Part shown: positions 6,210-10,272 of the stretch, piece after piece | How the letters are laid out: each line of letters opens with the position of its first letter | How positions within the stretch are numbered: position 1 is the first letter of the stretch | NCBI GenBank assembly: GCA_964436315.1 | Contig: CAYTCZ010000131.1 | Coordinates: forward strand, 1-10,272 | DNA from: CAYTCZ01 sp964436315 | GTDB lineage: Bacteria; Actinomycetota; Thermoleophilia; Gaiellales; Gaiellaceae | Direction of reading: 5' to 3' | DNA: 10,272 nt | Program-made: the position numbers and the translations under genes | The notes under the pieces: model-generated | The model's database searches: none | Seen by the model: only the letters and a program-made list of their open reading frames with translations | Told to the model about the DNA's origin: nothing

Positions 6210-6603
6210 TGATTCCAGCCATTACCTGTCGTTCTCGCATTCCTTGCCGTCATAGGAACAGCGGTTGTCTCTTTCTCGGGAAACGAACTCGAGAAGCGCA
6301 GAGTACGCGGCAGATCGAGCAGCAGCCGTTCACCTGGCCGCGGCAGGCGAGGCGTTTGCTCGCTCGATTCTCTGGACGGCGTCCGATCCCACGGCTCCCG
6401 ACGCGATCGTCTCTGGCACCGTGGCACAGGAAGGGGGAACGATCACGTACTCAGGGACCTACGATGGCGCCACGCACTGGAACGATGAAGTCGAAGTGAA
6501 TGGAAGCGGGTTCAATATGCAGGCGACAGGGTCGGCTGGCTACGTCGGCGACGGTGGTATCTTCTCGCTCGAGAATGTCTCGGGCAGCTACAAGGTTGGC
6601 TGA
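6210..6603 (+). pseudogene. PilX/pilin-like pilus protein, 5'-truncated and frameshifted
   Basis: Two overlapping frames make one recognisable protein. Frame one (6213-6278) reads LPVVLAFLAVIGTAVVSFS, a pilin-type hydrophobic N-terminus. Frame two (from about 6280 to TGA 6601-6603) reads ETNSRSAEYAADRAAAVHLA and then AGEAFARSILW, the polar helix with a 'LAxAGEAxARS' signature of PilX-type minor pilins, followed by a Gly/Thr-rich globular part ending NVSGSYKVG. Removing one base in the GGG/AAA run at 6278-6283 joins them in frame (VVSFS-ETNSRSAEY). A TGA at 6210-6212 sits directly before the hydrophobic segment in frame one, so the leader peptide and prepilin cleavage motif are missing or also out of frame. 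TTG 6265 would start a protein lacking the membrane helix and is probably not genuine. Confidence 0.6.
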
Positions 6604-6604
6604 C

Positions 6605-6618
6605 TCGAGGACCCTCGA
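6605..6618 (+). terminator. Short hairpin just after the pilin-like gene stop
   Basis: TCGAG (6605-6609) pairs with CTCGA (6614-6618) around a four-base loop, two bases after the TGA. A second possible stem, CGGCCG at 6662-6667 and 6677-6682, lies downstream. Neither has a U-tract, so termination is only a weak possibility. Confidence 0.2.
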
Positions 6619-6732
6619 TCGACGGGGGTCTGCTGGTTTCTCCCGGGTCCGGAGCGCTAGACGGCCGTTCGGCGCACGGCCGAGAAGCAACTAACAAGTC
6701 CCGAACATCTCTCGCTCACGCTAAGTTCATCG

Positions 6733-7179
6733 ATGTACGTCCGACCGCAGGGGTTCTCGGACCGGGACGTGTCGAACCTCCAGACGACGGTTGCGGTCTT
6801 GCTTTCGAAGCCGGGCCGCAGCCCCCTGCTCCGTGGATTCCTGATCAGCAGAGAGGCCGCCGGGGGCGACCCGAGCGCTTGTCATTCTGCCGGCGATACG
6901 AACGTCGACGGGGCGATTCGGCGCAACGGTGACTTCGAGGTGAACGGCAAAGATATTCATGCCGACTCAGCCAGCGCTTACGGTAGCCCGTGCAAGTCCG
7001 ACATCGGCGGTGCGAACATCGACCTTGGCGGCAGTGCCGAACACTGCGACAACGAATACGTCGACTGGCCGCGTTGGTACGCGGAGAGCGAGTTCACCTG
7101 CGAGGTGAACGGCAGCCAGTTCAACATGACCGGCCTCGGTCCGTCAGGGAGCGGCACCACCATCCAGCTCGTCGAATAA
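6733..7179 (+). CDS. Cys-containing secreted or pilus-associated protein, possibly a truncated PilX-like protein
   Basis: This is 148 residues from ATG 6733. The frame is open back to 6661 but has no earlier usual start. No signal peptide or pilin helix is present, which is odd for its location and suggests a lost 5' end. The body contains GDFEVNGKDIHADSA, four cysteines (SACHS, SPCKS, EHCDN, FTCEV) consistent with two disulfides, and a C-terminus CEVNGSQFNMTGLG plus GSGTTIQLVE. The FEVNG-D-IH pattern resembles the 'NGDIHSNG' segments found in exported PilX-type minor pilins, which is recall and not proof. The motif VNGSxFNM is shared with the pilin-like protein that ends at 6603 (VNGSGFNM), so the two may be paralogues or parts of one larger ancestral gene. 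Prediction: extracytoplasmic and pilus-tip related. Confidence 0.55.
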   Translation: MYVRPQGFSDRDVSNLQTTVAVLLSKPGRSPLLRGFLISREAAGGDPSACHSAGDTNVDGAIRRNGDFEVNGKDIHADSASAYGSPCKSDIGGANIDLGGSAEHCDNEYVDWPRWYAESEFTCEVNGSQFNMTGLGPSGSGTTIQLVE

Positions 7180-7410
7180 CGCCCCGCACCTCGGTCAGGC
7201 CGCCTATCCCGCCTTGACGGCGCTCGCGTGCAGGCCCCTTCGCATTCAGGGCTTGGCCGCACCTTGTCGTACCGCCCTGCGCCCCTCCGGCTCGGCTACA
7301 TGGCCAGCCCCGCCCCAGTTAACCCGGTGAGAGCGACCGAATGGCCGGACGCTCCCGGGCGCCGGCACCGATTCCGGGTCTCATGTCGACCTCGTCAGAA
7401 GCCGATACCA

Positions 7411-8169
7411 ATGGCGATGCATGTTGCGGCCGCCGTGTTCGTCTTCATTCCCGCGCTCGCGCTCGGGAGCTTCCTGAACGTGGTCGCAGCTCGCTTGCCC
7501 GAGCGGCGATCGCTGATCAAGCCCACGTCGAGCTGCGGGAGCTGCGCGACGCCGATCGCCTGGCGTGACAACATCCCGGTCGTCTCGTACGTGCTGCTGC
7601 GCGGATGTTGTCGCCACTGCGGCGCCACGATCAGCCTTCGCTACCCGGCCGTCGAGCTTGCCACCGCACTGTTGGTCGCGGCGTGTTTCCTCGTCTTCGG
7701 TTTCACGGCCCGAGCCTTCATCAGCGCGATCTTCGTTGCTGCGCTGGTCGTCCTGTCAGCGATTGACGTTGAACGCAAGATCCTGCCTAACCTGATCGTC
7801 TTGCCGACTGCCGTCGTGCTCTTCATCGCTCAGGTTGGGTTCTATCCAGATCGCGCGCTCGAGTGGACGATCGCCGCTCTAGCGGCTGCGCTGTTCCTGT
7901 TTCTCGCCCTCCTTGCCTATCCAAAGGGCATGGGGATGGGTGATGTCAAACTCGCGCTGCTGCTCGGCGCCGTGCTTGGCTACACCGTCGCCGTCGGGAT
8001 GATGGTCGGAATGGTCGCGGCGGCGCTCGTCTCGATCGGGTTCTTTGTTCGCCATGGCGCCGCGGCGAGGAAGATGGCGATACCGTTCGGCCCCTTTCTC
8101 GCCCTTGGGGCGATCGTCGCGCTGTTCTGGGGCGATCGAATGCTCGACTCCTATCTGAGCAGCTTCTAG
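7411..8169 (+). CDS. pilD: Prepilin peptidase / N-methyltransferase PilD
   Basis: Starting at ATG 7411 gives 252 residues, the normal length for this family. The N-terminal domain has the substrate motif ALALGSFLNVVAARLP (about 15-30) and a zinc-binding pair of CxxC motifs (C42/C45 and C67/C70). The peptidase A24 domain has both catalytic aspartates: D119 in SAIDVERKILPN and D178 in KGMGMGDVKLALLLG. Six to eight hydrophobic segments make it polytopic. It cleaves the leader of type IV prepilins after Gly and methylates the new N-terminus; the prepilin at 4778 is a clear substrate. The frame is open back to 7228, but that region is Pro/Arg-rich and not membrane-like, so I prefer ATG 7411 (or 7417), with AGAAG at 7397-7401 as a weak ribosome site. 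No lesion is seen. Confidence 0.93.
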   Translation: MAMHVAAAVFVFIPALALGSFLNVVAARLPERRSLIKPTSSCGSCATPIAWRDNIPVVSYVLLRGCCRHCGATISLRYPAVELATALLVAACFLVFGFTARAFISAIFVAALVVLSAIDVERKILPNLIVLPTAVVLFIAQVGFYPDRALEWTIAALAAALFLFLALLAYPKGMGMGDVKLALLLGAVLGYTVAVGMMVGMVAAALVSIGFFVRHGAAARKMAIPFGPFLALGAIVALFWGDRMLDSYLSSF

Positions 8170-8195
8170 GCGCCTCACGAGCCTGCCTACCACGT

Positions 8196-8213
8196 ATCCC
8201 TCCTCTCAGGGAT
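8196..8213 (+). other. Hairpin in the pilD-pilB intergenic region
   Basis: ATCCCT (8196-8201) pairs with AGGGAT (8208-8213) around a six-base loop, 29 bases before the pilB GTG. There is no U-tract, so it is not a classical terminator. It could influence pilB translation or RNA processing. Confidence 0.3.
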
Positions 8214-8242
8214 TGGTCTGCCTTCGCCGATAAATCGAGCAG

Positions 8243-10021
8243 GTGGAATCCGACGATTTCTCAGTTCTCAGACCGTCTGAGGGTCCCTCGGACAGTCCAG
8301 GCTCCTCCGAGCCGGGCGCGCCGCTCGAGGGTGCCGGCATCGAACCGAACGCCGTTGCGAGCCTGGTCGCCGACCTGATCGAGGCCACCGGCCTGATCTC
8401 GCGTGATCGGCTCTCGGTCGCCATCTCGCGGGCAGGCCAGGGCTCTCTGGCCGAGGCGCTCGTCGCAGAGAATCTGGTCAGCCACAGCGCGCATGCGCGT
8501 GCGCTGGCTGATCGACTGGGACTGCCTTTCATTGATCTAAACGAGGTAGGCGTCGAAGCGAACGCGGCCGAGGCCATTCCTGTCAAGGTTCTCGAACGTG
8601 TCCTTGCGCTGCCGTACAAGCTCGAGAACGATCGTCTGAAGATCGCCGTCGCTGATCCCGCCAACGTGCAAGGGATCGACGAACTGCGGATGGCGACTCG
8701 ATACCCGCTCGATCTAGCCGTTACACCGCGCGAGGACATCGAGGCAGAGCTTCGACGCATGACACGGGCGACCGAGGCCCTCGAGCGAACCAGCCTCGTC
8801 GACGTTGAGTACCGCGTTGAAGACGACGATGACGACCTCGAAGCCGAGGACGGGCTCTCAGATGCCCCACTCGTTCGGCTGGTGAACTCGATCATCCTCC
8901 AGGCTGCGGAGGACGGCGCGAGCGACGTCCACTTCGATCCCACGGACGAGGCGCTCGTCGTACGCTTCCGCGTCGACGGTGTGTTGAGCGAGGTACAGCG
9001 TGTTCCTCGACGACTCTCGGCGGGGGTAACGACACGCCCGAAGGTTCTTTCGAAGCTGGACATCGCGGAGCGCCGGCGGCCGCAAGACGGCCGGATCTCT
9101 CTCAATGCGAAGTCTGCGGGCCGCGATCTCGACATCCGCGTTGCCGTGTTGCCGACCGTCGAGGGCGAATCGGTCGTCATGCGTCTCGTCGACAAGTCCA
9201 AACGCGCGCCGACTTTTTCCGATCTGGGGATGACCGACGAGATGCGTGAGCAGCTCGAAGAGCTCGTGAAAATGCCGACCGGAGCGCTCCTGGTGACTGG
9301 GCCGACCGGTTCGGGTAAGTCGACGACACTCTACGCCGCGTTAGGCGAGATCAACAATCCCGAGATCAACATCATCACGGTCGAGTTCCGCCTGACCGGT
9401 GTGAACCAAGTTCAGATCAACCAGAAGGCTGGCCTGAACTTCGCAACGGCACTGCGGTCGATTCTCCGTTCGGACCCCGACACGATCATGGTCGGTGAGA
9501 TCCGGGACGTCGAGACGGCCAAGATGGCCATCGAAGCGGCGCTCACCGGTCACTTCGTGCTCTCGACGCTCCACACCAACGATGCGCCGAGCGCGCTCAG
9601 CAGATTGAACGAGATGGGCGTCGAACCGTTCTTGACCGGAGCCGCCGTTACGGCGGTCATGGCTCAGCGCCTTGCCCGGAAGCTCTGTAACCACTGCTGC
9701 GAGATGTACATGCCGACCCAGGAGGAGATGCTCGAAGCTCGCTTCACACTCGAGCAGGCTTCCTCGGCGGATGGAGTTGCCCTGTACCGAAAGCGTGGCT
9801 GCCCACGTTGCAACCAGACCGGCTATAAGGGTCGACTCGGCATCTACCAGCTCATGATGATGACTGACGAGCTTGAACGGCTTGCCGCTCAGCGCGCGAG
9901 CAGAGACGAGCTCGAGCGCGCGGCCATGGAAGCCGGCATGCAGACGCTCTGGCAGGACGGCCTCAAGAAGGCCGCCTCCGGTCTCACGTCAATCGAAGAG
10001 CTCGGCCGCGTTCTCATCTAA
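8243..10021 (+). CDS. pilB: Type IV pilus assembly ATPase PilB, missing part of the Asp box
   Basis: This is 592 residues from GTG 8243 and is the pilus extension motor. An MshEN/GspE N-terminal domain covers about 65-170, followed by an acidic linker (DDDDLEAEDG) and the ATPase core from about 210. Walker A is GPTGSGKSTT (353-362), Walker B DPDTIMVGE (411-419) and the His box GHFVLSTLHT (436-445). The zinc-binding cysteines C482, C485, C520 and C523 (CNHC and CPRC) mark it as PilB/GspE type and not PilT. The Asp box should read TVEDPVEF, but residues 379-382 are T-V-E-F: four residues (DPVE, 12 bases) are missing while the frame is kept. The lost segment would lie between two GTCGAG direct repeats. 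Also unusual is TTRPKVLSKLDIAERR near 268, where the Pro stands in place of the hydrophobic residue usual in R-[IL]-K. The ribosome site is weak. As written, ATP hydrolysis is doubtful. Confidence 0.93.
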   Translation: MESDDFSVLRPSEGPSDSPGSSEPGAPLEGAGIEPNAVASLVADLIEATGLISRDRLSVAISRAGQGSLAEALVAENLVSHSAHARALADRLGLPFIDLNEVGVEANAAEAIPVKVLERVLALPYKLENDRLKIAVADPANVQGIDELRMATRYPLDLAVTPREDIEAELRRMTRATEALERTSLVDVEYRVEDDDDDLEAEDGLSDAPLVRLVNSIILQAAEDGASDVHFDPTDEALVVRFRVDGVLSEVQRVPRRLSAGVTTRPKVLSKLDIAERRRPQDGRISLNAKSAGRDLDIRVAVLPTVEGESVVMRLVDKSKRAPTFSDLGMTDEMREQLEELVKMPTGALLVTGPTGSGKSTTLYAALGEINNPEINIITVEFRLTGVNQVQINQKAGLNFATALRSILRSDPDTIMVGEIRDVETAKMAIEAALTGHFVLSTLHTNDAPSALSRLNEMGVEPFLTGAAVTAVMAQRLARKLCNHCCEMYMPTQEEMLEARFTLEQASSADGVALYRKRGCPRCNQTGYKGRLGIYQLMMMTDELERLAAQRASRDELERAAMEAGMQTLWQDGLKKAASGLTSIEELGRVLI

Positions 10022-10058
10022 GAGCCCATACCGCACCGCACCTACCGGAATGGGCTCT
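10021..10058 (+). terminator. Hairpin immediately after pilB
   Basis: AGAGCCCAT (10021-10029) pairs perfectly with ATGGGCTCT (10050-10058). After one A-A mismatch the stem extends by CCG/CGG, leaving a 12-base loop. It begins at the last base of the pilB stop codon. The bases that follow are AAGAACTCGTTT, so there is no proper U-tract; it may act as a weak terminator or as an RNA-stabilising 3' stem. Confidence 0.5.
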
Positions 10059-10133
10059 AAGAACTCGTTTCACACCGAACCCTGTGTCTCCGGGCCGCAC
10101 TGTACGCCGTGAAGTGTTGTCCTCGGTCGCGTC

Positions 10134-10152
10134 CATATTTCCGATCAATATG
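10134..10152. promoter_or_regulatory. AT-rich dyad, possible operator or promoter element
   Basis: CATATT (10134-10139) and AATATG (10147-10152) form a perfect inverted repeat around a seven-base spacer, in an AT-rich pocket of a GC-rich intergenic region, about 60 bases before the next start codon. It also sits between a wider inverted repeat, CGCCGTGA (10105-10112) and TCACGGCG (10174-10181). The nested symmetry suggests a regulator site; no factor can be named. Confidence 0.35.
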
Positions 10153-10211
10153 AACGCTCCCTGCGTCCTGGCCTCACGGCGTCCATCGCGCCCCGGCGAC
10201 GAGGAGTCATT

Positions 10212-10272
10212 GTGAAACGAGTTCTGACATGGAGTGAAATGTCAAGAGGTCCGGCTCTCTTGGGAGGGCTGC
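10212..10272 (+). CDS. Start of a further gene (partial, cut by window end)
   Basis: GTG 10212 is preceded by GAGGAG (10201-10206) with a five-base spacer, a strong ribosome site. The frame is open to the window end and begins MKRVLTWSEMSRGPALLGGL. Only about 20 residues are visible, too few to identify. The position after pilB and a regulatory-looking intergenic region suggests a new transcription unit on the same strand. Confidence 0.5.
   Translation, partial: MKRVLTWSEMSRGPALLGGL

Noticed and set aside
7228..7410. N-terminal extension of PilD
   Set aside because: The extension is Pro/Arg-rich with no membrane or leader features. The family normally begins a few residues before the first membrane helix, which fits ATG 7411.
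8206..9201. Open frame of about 331 codons on the minus strand
   Set aside because: It is antisense to pilB and its translation is dominated by Ser, Arg and Thr, a typical shadow of a GC-rich gene.
1..10272. CRISPR array, insertion sequence or phage genes
   Set aside because: There are no regularly spaced repeats, transposase motifs, terminal inverted repeats or phage structural genes in the window.

Overview
The window is high-GC bacterial DNA that reads best as an actinobacterial type IV pilus locus. The GC-rich codon use, a tRNA gene with no encoded CCA, small DUF3618-like membrane proteins and a Gram-positive style PilT/PilB/PilD set with pilin-like proteins all point that way. A deep-branching class such as Thermoleophilia is my inference, not something proven here. 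A run of exactly 100 N at 3708-3807 shows that this is a draft scaffold.

Layout: (1) 1-851 holds two small single-pass membrane proteins and an unflagged stretch that reads like the C-terminal half of a TetR regulator. (2) tRNA-Tyr(GTA) lies on the minus strand at 852-933. (3) 1040-4774 holds a pilT ATPase gene interrupted by an in-frame TGA, a lytic transglycosylase plus M23 peptidase protein whose 5' end is frame-disrupted and whose 3' end enters the gap, and a PASTA-domain protein with a one-base frameshift. (4) 4778-5332 is an intact class III-type prepilin. (5) 5440-6206 is a minus-strand insert with a split single-pass membrane protein and an unknown small ORF. (6) 6210-7179 holds a broken PilX/pilin-like gene and a Cys-rich secreted pilus-associated protein that share a C-terminal motif. 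(7) 7411-8169 is prepilin peptidase PilD. (8) 8243-10021 is the assembly ATPase PilB, which has lost four residues of its Asp box. (9) The end carries a hairpin, a small dyad and the start of another gene. The stretches 5808-5972 (a palindromic repeat pair only) and 7180-7410 (nothing recognised) contain no gene I can support.

How it works together: PilB would power pilus extension and PilT retraction. PilD would process the prepilins at 4778 and perhaps 6210. The SLT/M23 and PASTA proteins are plausible factors for opening or sensing peptidoglycan so that a pilus can cross a thick wall. The minor-pilin-like proteins would prime or cap the fibre. pilC, pilM, pilN and pilO are not seen here.

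The most striking property is the density of gene-breaking changes. I count about seven or eight in 10 kb, including hits in or next to the same catalytic box of both motor ATPases. Either the locus is decaying or the assembly is error-rich; read-level data would decide.
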